From Rhizobium oryzihabitans (GTDB taxonomy: Bacteria; Pseudomonadota; Alphaproteobacteria; Rhizobiales; Rhizobiaceae): a DNA stretch of 64,000 nt. The stretch is taken from NCBI RefSeq assembly GCF_010669145.1, contig NZ_CP048635.1, forward strand, positions 310,001 to 374,000, written 5' to 3'. The translations under genes were made by a program, and so were the position numbers. The first letter of the stretch is position 1; every line of letters begins with the position of its first letter. The notes under the pieces were generated by a model. It did no database searches and was not told where the DNA came from. It saw only the letters and a program-made list of their open reading frames with translations. Below, piece after piece: positions 9,267-17,897 of the stretch.

Positions 9267-10619
9267 TCAGGCGCGCGCCGCCGCAACCTTGTCCAGACCA
9301 CGCTTCACACCGGCAAACAGGTCGTCAAGCTGCTCGGCCGTGATGATAAGCGGCGGGCAGAAGCAGATGGATTCGCCGATCGGACGGGTGATAACGCCCT
9401 CGTCCTCAATGGCAGCCGCGATGGCAAGCGTCGCATCGCCAGGCTTCGTGCCCTCCCATGGCTTTATCTCCAGCGCGCCGAGAAGGCCGACGCCGCGCGA
9501 GGAGTGCACCAGCGAGTGACCGGCAAGCGCCTTCAGATGATCGAGGAACTTGCCTTCCAGCCTCGCGACATTGCCGACCAGATCGCGCTCCTGAATGATC
9601 TTCAGGTTCTCCAGGCCTACGGCCGTCGCAACCGGGTGGCCGGAGGCGGTGTAACCATGGCCGAAGGAACCAATCCGATCGGACTCATCGGCAATCGGCT
9701 GGTAGAAACTGTCATTCATGATGATCGCCGAAAGCGGCATGTAGGATGAGGATATCTGCTTGGAAACGACAAGCACATCAGGCTTGATCCCATAGGTCTC
9801 GCAGGCGAACATCTTTCCGGTGCGGCCGAAACCACAGATCACCTCGTCCACGACAAGCAGAATGTCGTATTTCTTCAGGATTGCCTGTACGCCTTCCCAA
9901 TAACCTTCGGGTGGCAGAAGAACGCCACCGGCACCCATCACCGGCTCACCCCAGAAGGCTGCGACGGTTTCGGGTCCTTCTCTGAGGATCAGATCTTCGA
10001 GTTCCTTCAGGATACGCGCGGTAAAATCCGCCTCGCTTTCGCCGTCCCTGCCGAAATGCACATAGGAAGGGCAGGCCGTATGCAGCATGCGGTCCAGCGG
10101 CAGGTCGAAGCTTTCATGGTTGCGCGGCAGGCCGGTGATCGAGGCGGATGCAATCGTCACGCCATGATAGCCCTTGATGCGGCCAATGATCTTCTTCTTC
10201 TCCTTTTTGCCAAGCGCATTGGAGCGATACCACACCATCTTGGCGACGAGATCATTCGCCTCGGACCCCGAAGACGTGAAGTGCACCTTCGACATCGGCA
10301 CCGGCGAAAGCTCGATCAGCAACTCGGCAAGATCGACGGATGGGCCGTGCGTCTTGTAGGAAAAGGTATGGTAATAGGGCAGCTTCTGCATCTGCTTTGT
10401 CGCCGCGTCCACCAGCCGCTGTTCGCCGAAGCCAAGCGCCACCGACCATAGCCCCGCCATTGCCTCGATATAGCGCTTGCCGCTGCTATCGGTCACATAG
10501 ATACCGTCGCCGCTTTCGATCACCAGACCGCCGGTCTTCTCGAATTTGCGCAGGTTGACGTTCGGATGCATCTGGTAGGCGATATCGCGTGCCTCGACGG
10601 AATTTGGCAGGATGGTCAT
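9267..10619 (-). CDS. Class III PLP-dependent aminotransferase (omega-amino-acid/amine type)
   Basis: A 450-residue fold-type I aminotransferase. Features include the PLP-phosphate site VHFTSSGSEANDLVAKMVWY, the GYHGVTIASASITG segment, the aspartate that contacts the PLP nitrogen in LLVVDEVICGFGRTG, and the Schiff-base lysine in VVSKQISSSYMPLSAI. A start at 10619 (MTILPNSV) is chosen because family homology begins there; the frame stays open upstream but runs into the next gene. The next gene upstream on the same strand (SDR, stop at 10657) is 37 bp away, so the two are likely an operon degrading an amine or amino acid. Substrate not determinable from sequence. Confidence 0.9.
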   Translation of the reverse strand: MTILPNSVEARDIAYQMHPNVNLRKFEKTGGLVIESGDGIYVTDSSGKRYIEAMAGLWSVALGFGEQRLVDAATKQMQKLPYYHTFSYKTHGPSVDLAELLIELSPVPMSKVHFTSSGSEANDLVAKMVWYRSNALGKKEKKKIIGRIKGYHGVTIASASITGLPRNHESFDLPLDRMLHTACPSYVHFGRDGESEADFTARILKELEDLILREGPETVAAFWGEPVMGAGGVLLPPEGYWEGVQAILKKYDILLVVDEVICGFGRTGKMFACETYGIKPDVLVVSKQISSSYMPLSAIIMNDSFYQPIADESDRIGSFGHGYTASGHPVATAVGLENLKIIQERDLVGNVARLEGKFLDHLKALAGHSLVHSSRGVGLLGALEIKPWEGTKPGDATLAIAAAIEDEGVITRPIGESICFCPPLIITAEQLDDLFAGVKRGLDKVAAARA

Positions 10620-10656
10620 GGATAAAGGCTCCGTTTCGGTTGGATGGGCTGAAGCG

Positions 10657-11391
10657 TCAGACGTGCTGGCCGCCATTGATGAGAATTTCCGCGCCGTTGA
10701 TGTAGCTCGACTGCTCCGAGCACAGGAAATAGATGGTCTGCGCCACCTCCGCCGTGGTGCCGAGCCGCCCGAGCGGCACCTGCGCCTCCACCAGTTCGGC
10801 GGTTCCGGGGGAAAGGATGGCGGTGTTGATTTCGCCGGGCGCAATGGCGTTGGCGCGCACGCCGCGCGGGCCGAATTCATGCGCCAGCTCCCGCGTCAGC
10901 GCCGCAAGCGCTGCCTTCGATGTCGCATAGGCGACCCCTGCAAAAGGGTGCACCCGTGAACCGACAATGGATGTGACGTTGACGATACAGCCTTTGGCCG
11001 CTTCGAGTTCCGGCAAAAGTGCGCGGGCAAGCAGCGCCGTGGAGACGAGATTGACGTTGAGCACCCGTGTCCACATCTCGGCCGTGGTATCTGCAACGCC
11101 GAGACGGCTGCCGCCTTCACCCTTCGGCGAGATACCGGCATTGTTAACGAGAGCGGCAAGCTTTCCTTCCGGCAGGCGCGAGCGCACTTCGTCGGCGAGG
11201 TCATCAATGCGGGACAGGTCCTCGAGATCGGCCTGGATGTGGCTCTCCCGTGCCGAAGGCCAGCGGCATTCCTCCGAAAAGGGCTGCCGCGATACGGTGA
11301 GAATTCTCCAGCCCTTCTCCTGAAACAGCTTGACCGTGGCATGCCCTATTCCGCGGCTGGCACCGGTCAGAAGCATATAAGGAACAGCCAT
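10657..11391 (-). CDS. SDR-family NAD(P)-dependent oxidoreductase
   Basis: A 244-residue classical short-chain dehydrogenase/reductase. The cofactor-binding motif LLTGASRGIG is at residues 7-16, the NNAG motif follows in the middle (LVNNAGISPKGEGG), and the catalytic YxxxK appears as YATSKAALAAL with the upstream Ser in NVTSIVGS. The C-terminus ends INGAEILINGGQHV, the usual SDR tetramer tail. The frame extends upstream to 11697 but homology starts at MAVPYMLLTG, so 11391 is used. Probably transcribed with the aminotransferase that follows 37 bp downstream. Substrate unknown. Confidence 0.9.
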   Translation of the reverse strand: MAVPYMLLTGASRGIGHATVKLFQEKGWRILTVSRQPFSEECRWPSARESHIQADLEDLSRIDDLADEVRSRLPEGKLAALVNNAGISPKGEGGSRLGVADTTAEMWTRVLNVNLVSTALLARALLPELEAAKGCIVNVTSIVGSRVHPFAGVAYATSKAALAALTRELAHEFGPRGVRANAIAPGEINTAILSPGTAELVEAQVPLGRLGTTAEVAQTIYFLCSEQSSYINGAEILINGGQHV

Positions 11392-11626
11392 ATGAGAACT
11401 CCCGTGCCATGTGCACCGTTGAGCCGATCGCACATTCGACCCGCATGTTAGAGTGCTGCCACCGGCTGACAAGGGCTTTTTTGTCGCGGCCGGGTGATGG
11501 CGGAAAAGGCCACGGGCTAATCCCATTTGATGCAGGCCTTTCACCCGAAGGGAATATTTGAAGCCGGCCATTTGCCCATAAAATGAAACCTCCCGAATCT
11601 GTGATCTGTATTGGGAGGGGGCAAGA

Positions 11627-13273
11627 ATGCGTATCGACATCATCGACACCGACGCCGGCTTCGAGGCGATCCGGTCAAACTGGGAAGCGGTGTTCATGGC
11701 CGATCCCCATTCCCGGCATTTCCTGTCCTGGGGCTGGCTGCGGGATTACATGCCGCGCCGCAAGCGCTGGTTCATCCTGGCGCTCAGGGAACGCCCCGAA
11801 GGCTCGCCCTATGTGGCGTTTTTTCCGCTGCGCATCGTCACTGAACCGGACAAGAAAACCGGCCGCTTCCACGACAGCATCGTCATGGCCGGCAATGCAG
11901 CGGCGGACTACACCGGCTTCATCACCCTGCCGGAATATGAAAATCACGCGGTTGCCGGTTTCTGTTCGTTTATTCGGCAGCAGAACTGGACCGAACTCAA
12001 GCTCGACTATCTCTCCGGCCCGCCGGAACGGCGCGATGCGATGATCCGCGCACTTCAGGGGCCACTCGTCATGTTCCGCGACAACATGCCGACCAACCCC
12101 TACAACATCAACAATTGCATCTGCCCGGTCGTGGCCCTGCCGGATACCTTCGACGGCTATCTCGACAGCCATATGAGCAGCCAGACACGTCAGAAGCTGC
12201 GGCGTTTCATGAGGAAGGTGGAAGGCGGTGACGAATATCGCATCACTTTCGCGACGCGCGAAACGATCAAGCGGGACATGGATATCCTGTTCGATTTCTG
12301 GCGCATCCGCTGGGCGCCCCACAAGGGCAAGGAGCGCACGGAACTCCTGATCGGCGCGACGCGGCAAATGCTGATGGATGTCTATATTCGCGGCGATCTG
12401 GAAGTACCGGTCCTCTGGTTCGGAGACCAGCCGCTCGGGGCGCTCGCCAACATCATCGACCGGCAGAAAATGTCGGTGCTGTTCTACATCACCGGCCGCG
12501 ACGAGAACTGGAAGACCCCTTCACCCGGCCTCGTGCTGCACGGGCACTGCATTCGCAGGGCGATCGAGCAGGGTTTCAAGACCTATGATTTCCTGCGCGG
12601 CAACGAGCCATATAAATATTTCTTCGGACCGGAGGAGCACAAGCTCAGCTGCACGCTGTTCCGCACCCGCTCCGGCGACAATCTCGGCGGCACGCTCCAC
12701 CCGCGCAGCATACGCTTCGTCTATCAGGAGGGCCTAAAGCTTTACAAGATGGGCAAGAAGGCGGCCGCCAACATCGCTTTTTCCCAGGTGCTGGCGGCAG
12801 CACCCGACCATCTCGGCGCGCAATTCGGGCTGGCCAATCTGACATTCGACCGGGGCGAATTTCGGGAAGCGGAAATCGCCTTCCTCGGGCTTCTCGGCAG
12901 CGGTCAGGACCCGGTTCTCCTGTGGCTGCGCATCGGCGAGGCCCGGCTGGCGCAGCAACAATATAATGAAGCCTCTGAGGCCTTCCGTCAGGTGACCAAT
13001 CGCGCTCCCTTCCACCGCGAGGCGCTCTATAAATGCGCCGTCGCCCTCATTGCCGCCGAAAGAACGGTGGAAGGTGCGGAAATCCTCGACAGGCTGCAGC
13101 ATTATCATTCGGACGACGCCGCCCATCTGGAATATGCCGAAAAGGCGCGCACAGCACTTGCCCGGCTGGACCTGCCGAAGGCGAAGGTCCCGGTTCCGGC
13201 CGATGTCATCACGCTGGTAGCCAAGCCGAAAACAACGGGCAAACGCTGGCACCCGCCAAAGGTTTTGCATTGA
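11627..13273 (+). CDS. GNAT/CelD-BcsL-like acyltransferase fused to C-terminal TPR repeats, cellulose-associated
   Basis: 548 residues. Residues about 1-345 form a duplicated FemAB/CelD-type acetyltransferase (Acetyltransf_6 family), with LSWGWLRDYMPRRKRW near the start and the conserved second-half segment GFKTYDFLRGNEPYKYFFGPEEH. From about residue 365 the protein changes to tetratricopeptide-like helices (GLKLYKMGKKAAANIAFSQV, EASEAFRQVTNRAPF). CelD/BcsL-like acyltransferases accompany bacterial cellulose operons, and this gene converges on one. Agrobacterium has a celDE operon next to celABC, and this gene plus the next may correspond to it; I could not confirm which is which. The start has GGGAGG about 9 bases upstream. 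Confidence 0.85.
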   Translation: MRIDIIDTDAGFEAIRSNWEAVFMADPHSRHFLSWGWLRDYMPRRKRWFILALRERPEGSPYVAFFPLRIVTEPDKKTGRFHDSIVMAGNAAADYTGFITLPEYENHAVAGFCSFIRQQNWTELKLDYLSGPPERRDAMIRALQGPLVMFRDNMPTNPYNINNCICPVVALPDTFDGYLDSHMSSQTRQKLRRFMRKVEGGDEYRITFATRETIKRDMDILFDFWRIRWAPHKGKERTELLIGATRQMLMDVYIRGDLEVPVLWFGDQPLGALANIIDRQKMSVLFYITGRDENWKTPSPGLVLHGHCIRRAIEQGFKTYDFLRGNEPYKYFFGPEEHKLSCTLFRTRSGDNLGGTLHPRSIRFVYQEGLKLYKMGKKAAANIAFSQVLAAAPDHLGAQFGLANLTFDRGEFREAEIAFLGLLGSGQDPVLLWLRIGEARLAQQQYNEASEAFRQVTNRAPFHREALYKCAVALIAAERTVEGAEILDRLQHYHSDDAAHLEYAEKARTALARLDLPKAKVPVPADVITLVAKPKTTGKRWHPPKVLH

Positions 13274-13333
13274 AGACAATGATCTGTAAGTTGCGGCAGG
13301 AAACCCCGGCCGGACGACTTGCAAGGATTTTAT

Positions 13334-14488
13334 ATGTTTCTGACCAACAGGGATATGCTCGACCTCATTGAGCTGCGTCACGATCTGCACCGTCATCCGG
13401 AAATTTCCGGCGAAGAGAAGGAAACCGCGCGGCGCATCCGCAATTTCCTTGAGCAGGCAAAACCGGACCGGATTGTTGCCGATCTCGGCGGCCACGGCGT
13501 CGCAGCGGTCTATGACAGCGGAAAAAGCGGTCCGGCGATCCTGATCCGCTCGGAACTCGACGCTCTGCCCATCCAGGAAAAAAGCGAGGCCGAATATCGC
13601 TCAAGCGTCGATGGCAAGGGACATCTTTGCGGCCATGACGGCCATTCGACCATTCTGACGGCGCTGGCGCTTGGCCTTTCAAGACAGCGTCCGCAGACCG
13701 GCAGCGTCATCCTTCTCTACCAGCCGGCGGAAGAAACCGGTGCAGGTGCGGCCGCCGTCATCGCCGATCCCCGCTTCGAGGAGATTAAGCCGGACTATTC
13801 CTTCTCGCTGCACAATCTTCCCGGCCTGCCATTCGGCCATGTCAGCGTGGTGGAAGGGCCGGTCAACTGCGCCTCGCGCGGCATTAAAATCCGCCTGTCC
13901 GGCAAGACCGCGCATGCTTCTTCCCCGGAGCACGGCGTCTCCCCCATGCGGGCAATATCAGAACTGATGCCTGCACTGACCGATCTCGGCTCCGGCTTTC
14001 CGCCGCAGCCCGATTTTTCCATGGTGACGATCACCCATGCCACGATGGGTGAAGCCGCCTTCGGCATTTCCCCGGCGGATGCGGAAATCTGGGCAACGCT
14101 CAGGACACTGACCGACGACCGGATGGAGAAGCTCTGCGCGGATGCGGAATTGCTGGCGAAAAAGCTCGCGCACGAACGGAATCTGAGCCTCGACATCAGC
14201 TATGACGATATTTTCCTCCATTGCGAGAATGCACCGGAAGCCGTCGCCCATATCCTGCAGGCGCTGGTGGAAGAGAAAGTTTCAAGCAGCTCGGAAGGTC
14301 TGCCCATGCGGGCCTCCGAGGATTTCGGCCGCTTCCGAGCCGTCTCATCATCGGCCATGTTCTTTTTGGGCGCAGGCAGGGATTACCCCAACCTGCACAA
14401 TCCCGACTATGACTTTCCGGACGGGCTGATCGACATCGGCGCACGCATCTTCATGCGCATCATCCGCAACCTTACAGACGCGACATAA
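13334..14488 (+). CDS. M20-family amidohydrolase (hippurate/N-acyl-amino-acid hydrolase-like)
   Basis: A 384-residue metallopeptidase-fold amidohydrolase. Metal and catalytic motifs are RSELDALPIQE, HLCGHDGHSTIL (His and Asp ligands), QPAEETGAGA (catalytic Glu) and the late ASEDFGRF. A dimerisation insert lies between about residues 185 and 295. AAGGA lies before the ATG at 13334; the upstream in-frame TTG at 13319 is less likely. It follows the GNAT-TPR gene by 60 bp on the same strand and ends about 16 bp past the likely true stop of the convergent cellulose TPR gene. The link to cellulose is by location only and may correspond to the celE reported from Agrobacterium. Biochemically it could act on N-acyl amino acids. 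Confidence 0.85.
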   Translation: MFLTNRDMLDLIELRHDLHRHPEISGEEKETARRIRNFLEQAKPDRIVADLGGHGVAAVYDSGKSGPAILIRSELDALPIQEKSEAEYRSSVDGKGHLCGHDGHSTILTALALGLSRQRPQTGSVILLYQPAEETGAGAAAVIADPRFEEIKPDYSFSLHNLPGLPFGHVSVVEGPVNCASRGIKIRLSGKTAHASSPEHGVSPMRAISELMPALTDLGSGFPPQPDFSMVTITHATMGEAAFGISPADAEIWATLRTLTDDRMEKLCADAELLAKKLAHERNLSLDISYDDIFLHCENAPEAVAHILQALVEEKVSSSSEGLPMRASEDFGRFRAVSSSAMFFLGAGRDYPNLHNPDYDFPDGLIDIGARIFMRIIRNLTDAT

Positions 14489-16845
14489 GCGGCGACCACT
14501 CTTTGGCCACCGCCATCAGCCGCCGCCCTGCGGCCCATTGCTTGGCCGGGCGGCGCGAACCGCAGCCAGCCCTTGATGCCCTCCTTATCGCCAATGGACG
14601 TCAGGCTTTCGAAAATCTGCGCTGCATCGGCGTAGCGGCGCATGGCAAGATAGGAATAACCGCGCAGCACCATAAGATCGGTGCGCTCATCGGCAAGCCG
14701 TGCCCGCTGATCGAGCAGGAGAAGCGTTTCCGCATAACGTTTCGACTGGAAGGCTGAGACCGCCCTGTCAGCCAGGATCGAGACCTGCAATTCCGTCGCC
14801 CGTGGACGCTCCATCTGGGATTTCGTTGCCGAAACGGCAGCATGGTCAGTCAGTCCCATGCGCAGATAGGCAAGGCTCTGGCCATAGGCCGCATCGCTTT
14901 TCACCGTGGACTGACCGCTGGCAATGGCGGATTCGAAGGCCTTCAGGGCTTCCGCCGGCCGGTTCGTTTCCATCAGGCACCAGCCGAGATCGAGCGCCTG
15001 CTGCGCCGGCAGACGCTGCGGATCAGGATAGACGGCGCAGGAGCGTGGACGTGACGCGGCGCTGCTCGACCTCTGCGTCTGCGAAGGCAGGCGCGCCTGC
15101 TTGCGCGAGGGTTCGGGAGCGGGCTGCTGCACGACCGGCTGGCTGTAAGCCACCGCCGTCTCTGCGGTCTGCGGCGCATAGGGCGCAGGTGCTGTTGACT
15201 GAGAAGCTGAGGCGGGAGGCGGCGCGGCAACGGGCGTCATCGCCTGTCTCGACTGGTCCACCATGCGTGCCGTTCCGACATCGGCGATGCGCTGCGACCG
15301 GCTTGCCCATTGCTGCTGGATGCCGCGCAGCCCGGCGAGATTGCGCAGATCGTGATAGCTGACCGCCATGCCATAGGCCGAAGGCTCATCATCCGCTTTC
15401 CAGCCAAGCGCCGTGCCGAACCATTGCAAGGCGAGCGGCGTCTGCCGGAAGGCAAGCGAATACCAGCCGAATTGCTGCGCGGTTGCAGCATCCTTGCGGG
15501 CCATCGTTTCCGCCGCAATGCGCTGCAGCACGTCTGGCGGCAGCACGACAGGCGGCTCGAGTGCCAGAAGATTGGCGGTCGCGGCCAGATAGGTCGCAAG
15601 CGCATCATCAGACGCGTTGCGCCATTTATACATGACGTCTTCGGCCTCGCGCGGCTCGTTGCGGTCAATCAGCGCCAGTGCCAGCCCTTGCGAGGCAGAG
15701 GCGCTATCATCGTCTTCGCGCGCCTTGCGGAACCACTTTTCCGCTTCGGTCATGTTCTTCTGGCGAATATTGTACCAGCCGAGCAGCAGGGCATCGCTTG
15801 CAAGCTTATCTGTCTCCGCAAGCCGTTCAAGCCGCATCAGATAAGCGGAGGGAACGGAAATACCCTCTTTCTCCCCTGCCTTTGCCACGAACTGGCGCGC
15901 GAGATCATTCTTGACCGGCTCGAATTCCAGCTGACCGTCCGCGCCGGGTTTTTCCTTGGCCAGCAACTCATCCATCATCTCCGCCGGCAGAAGTGCTGAT
16001 GCCTTCTGCACCGTGGCGAGCCGGTCGCTTGGCACCGTGCAATTGTTGAGGATGTAGAGATAGGCGTCCCTCGCCCGTCCCATCCGGTCAGTATTGGCGA
16101 AGGCATCGGCAACCCGCCACAGCACATCCACCTCGCTGCAGGTCAACAATCCGGGATTGTTGGCGGCTGCGTCCACCACGGTCGCATATTGCTTGAGATC
16201 GGACGCGTTGACGAGCCGCTGGCGGGCTTCGGCAAGCGAAAGCATGCCTGTCAGATTGTCTGGCGGCTGCCAGCCGGTCTCCGCCTGCTGCCGGTCGGCG
16301 ATCGCTTTCCTTACCTCGGCATAACGGCCGTCGGTATAAAGCTGCCACATGGCGTCAAGCTGCGGATCACCATTCTCTGGAATGGCGAGCGGGTCGGCAG
16401 GTGGTGTCCAGTTCGGATAAAGCGTGCGCAGCCGGGCGATTTCGGCCTGAAGGCGCTGGGTATCGCCCCTCGCCGCGAAATAGCGCAGCGCACTGAGATC
16501 AACTTCGGGCATATCGGGAGCTGCAGGCTGGGTCGCTCGGGGTGCGGGCGCCTGCGATGTCTGTCCGCCAGCCTGTGTCTGCGTCACCGGCTGCGGGTCT
16601 GTAGCCGGCACGGTGACCGGTGGCGTCGCAGGCTGCGTTACCTGCGCCACTTCACGGTTCTTGAGGAACGCATTGATCTGCGCAGGATTGGCCGCAACCG
16701 GCGAAATGCGCGGCACTCCACGATTGTCACCGACCGCTGAAGTATGCACGTCCGACACCCGCCCGAGAATGCTGTCACGCCAGTGGAAGGCGGCAAGCGC
16801 AATCAGGACCAGGATGAGAGCCGAGGTCGACAGAGGCTTGTTCAT
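14407..16845 (-). CDS. Exported TPR-rich protein of the cellulose operon, C-terminus frameshifted as read
   Basis: About 790-812 residues. An N-terminal membrane anchor or signal (TSALILVLIALAAFHW) is followed by Pro/Gln/Thr-rich linkers and many TPR-like helical repeats (LAYLRMGLTDHAAVSAT, LRGYSYLAMRRYADAAQIFE). It may replace BcsC or act as a periplasmic assembly factor, since no BcsC porin is visible nearby. The start at 16845 overlaps the celC stop as ATGA. Near 14547-14553 an extra G appears to shift the frame: the alternative frame reads AKQWAAGRRLMAVAKEWSPL then a stop at 14472, a much more natural end than the low-complexity tail to 14407. Removing one base gives exactly 791 codons, and the overlap with the convergent M20 gene shrinks to 17 bp. 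Confidence 0.82.
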   Translation of the reverse strand: MNKPLSTSALILVLIALAAFHWRDSILGRVSDVHTSAVGDNRGVPRISPVAANPAQINAFLKNREVAQVTQPATPPVTVPATDPQPVTQTQAGGQTSQAPAPRATQPAAPDMPEVDLSALRYFAARGDTQRLQAEIARLRTLYPNWTPPADPLAIPENGDPQLDAMWQLYTDGRYAEVRKAIADRQQAETGWQPPDNLTGMLSLAEARQRLVNASDLKQYATVVDAAANNPGLLTCSEVDVLWRVADAFANTDRMGRARDAYLYILNNCTVPSDRLATVQKASALLPAEMMDELLAKEKPGADGQLEFEPVKNDLARQFVAKAGEKEGISVPSAYLMRLERLAETDKLASDALLLGWYNIRQKNMTEAEKWFRKAREDDDSASASQGLALALIDRNEPREAEDVMYKWRNASDDALATYLAATANLLALEPPVVLPPDVLQRIAAETMARKDAATAQQFGWYSLAFRQTPLALQWFGTALGWKADDEPSAYGMAVSYHDLRNLAGLRGIQQQWASRSQRIADVGTARMVDQSRQAMTPVAAPPPASASQSTAPAPYAPQTAETAVAYSQPVVQQPAPEPSRKQARLPSQTQRSSSAASRPRSCAVYPDPQRLPAQQALDLGWCLMETNRPAEALKAFESAIASGQSTVKSDAAYGQSLAYLRMGLTDHAAVSATKSQMERPRATELQVSILADRAVSAFQSKRYAETLLLLDQRARLADERTDLMVLRGYSYLAMRRYADAAQIFESLTSIGDKEGIKGWLRFAPPGQAMGRRAAADGGGQRVVAAYVASVRLRMMRMKMRAPMSISPSGKS

Positions 16846-17897
16846 CGGCATTCCCCGTTATTCCCTGTCAGAAACGACAATGCCAGAAGATGCAATGTAG
16901 AGGGATAATAAAGTGTTGGCTGAAAGCTCTGAAGTTCAGCGGAAACGGCCGGGCCGCCGGCCGCGCAGGCCGCCAGCGCCGGAATGACGCGGTAGCCAGG
17001 GTCTGACAGCACATCCTTGACCGCCCCGCTCTTCAGATCGAACGTACCCGCCGCACCGCTTTCCAGCGTCATGCCGTCTTTCAGCCGGGCAAGCAGTTGC
17101 GGAGAGCCCATTTTCGCCCGCGAAAGATAAAGCGGTATCCGCACCGCATTATAGCCGAACTCTGCCGGAAAACCCGACGCCGGCTGCGGCTTCGTCTTCA
17201 CCGACACCCAGTCGGCGGGCAATTTCTTGTCGCTGAAGGCGAATGCGCCGATCTGCGCCGCCCCATCATCGGAAAGGGCTTTCCAGAGCGGTGATGGCGC
17301 GACGAGATTGAGGACCGGAAAGGCCTCGAAGATCAGATAGGAGGGATTGACCACAGGCCCGTCGTCCCGGTCATTTTCACCAAACCCGCTGGCGGCCGGC
17401 AAAAGCAGCGTTCGCCCGCTGCGCTGCACGACGGTCTTCTTGAGGATGGCCGATGCTATGGCTGCCGAGGCCTCGGCATAGTCCTGCCGGTTCCATTGCC
17501 CGGCTGCGAGCGCCAGCGCGTAAGCGATCAGAATATCGCCGTCCGTGGCGTTGTTGATGTCAGTCACATGCGGTCTGGTGCGCGGATCCCATTTCCAGGC
17601 GGAAAGGCCGTCATCGCGCACGAGCAGTTCGGTGCGCGTGAAGCTCCAGATCAGTTCGAAATCGGCAAGATTGTCGGAAAGAACGGCAAGCCACATGCCA
17701 TAGCCCTGCCCTTCACTGTGGCTGATATTGCCGTTGCCGGTATCGATGATGCGACCGCCGGGATCGAGGAATGCGCTTTTATAGGCCGCCCATGCCTCCG
17801 GCGAAACCGATGCGGCGCGGCTTGCCGGGATGTTGGCAATCAATGCCATCAGCGAAAGACAAAAAATGCCGACAAGTCGAGAGATCCCAAACTTCAT
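16842..17897 (-). CDS. celC: Cellulose-operon endoglucanase, GH8 (CelC/BcsZ)
   Basis: A 351-residue periplasmic endo-beta-1,4-glucanase of family GH8. The signal peptide spans about residues 1-28 (ends ASRA). The GH8 catalytic region is SEGQGYGMWLAVLSD (general acid Glu62), and NATDGDILIAYALALAAGQW carries the conserved Asp. In cellulose-producing bacteria this enzyme trims or edits nascent glucan during export, and in Agrobacterium celC is needed for fibril formation. Its start overlaps the bcsB stop, and its stop overlaps the next start, both as ATGA, so it sits inside a translationally coupled operon. Confidence 0.93.
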   Translation of the reverse strand: MKFGISRLVGIFCLSLMALIANIPASRAASVSPEAWAAYKSAFLDPGGRIIDTGNGNISHSEGQGYGMWLAVLSDNLADFELIWSFTRTELLVRDDGLSAWKWDPRTRPHVTDINNATDGDILIAYALALAAGQWNRQDYAEASAAIASAILKKTVVQRSGRTLLLPAASGFGENDRDDGPVVNPSYLIFEAFPVLNLVAPSPLWKALSDDGAAQIGAFAFSDKKLPADWVSVKTKPQPASGFPAEFGYNAVRIPLYLSRAKMGSPQLLARLKDGMTLESGAAGTFDLKSGAVKDVLSDPGYRVIPALAACAAGGPAVSAELQSFQPTLYYPSTLHLLALSFLTGNNGECR

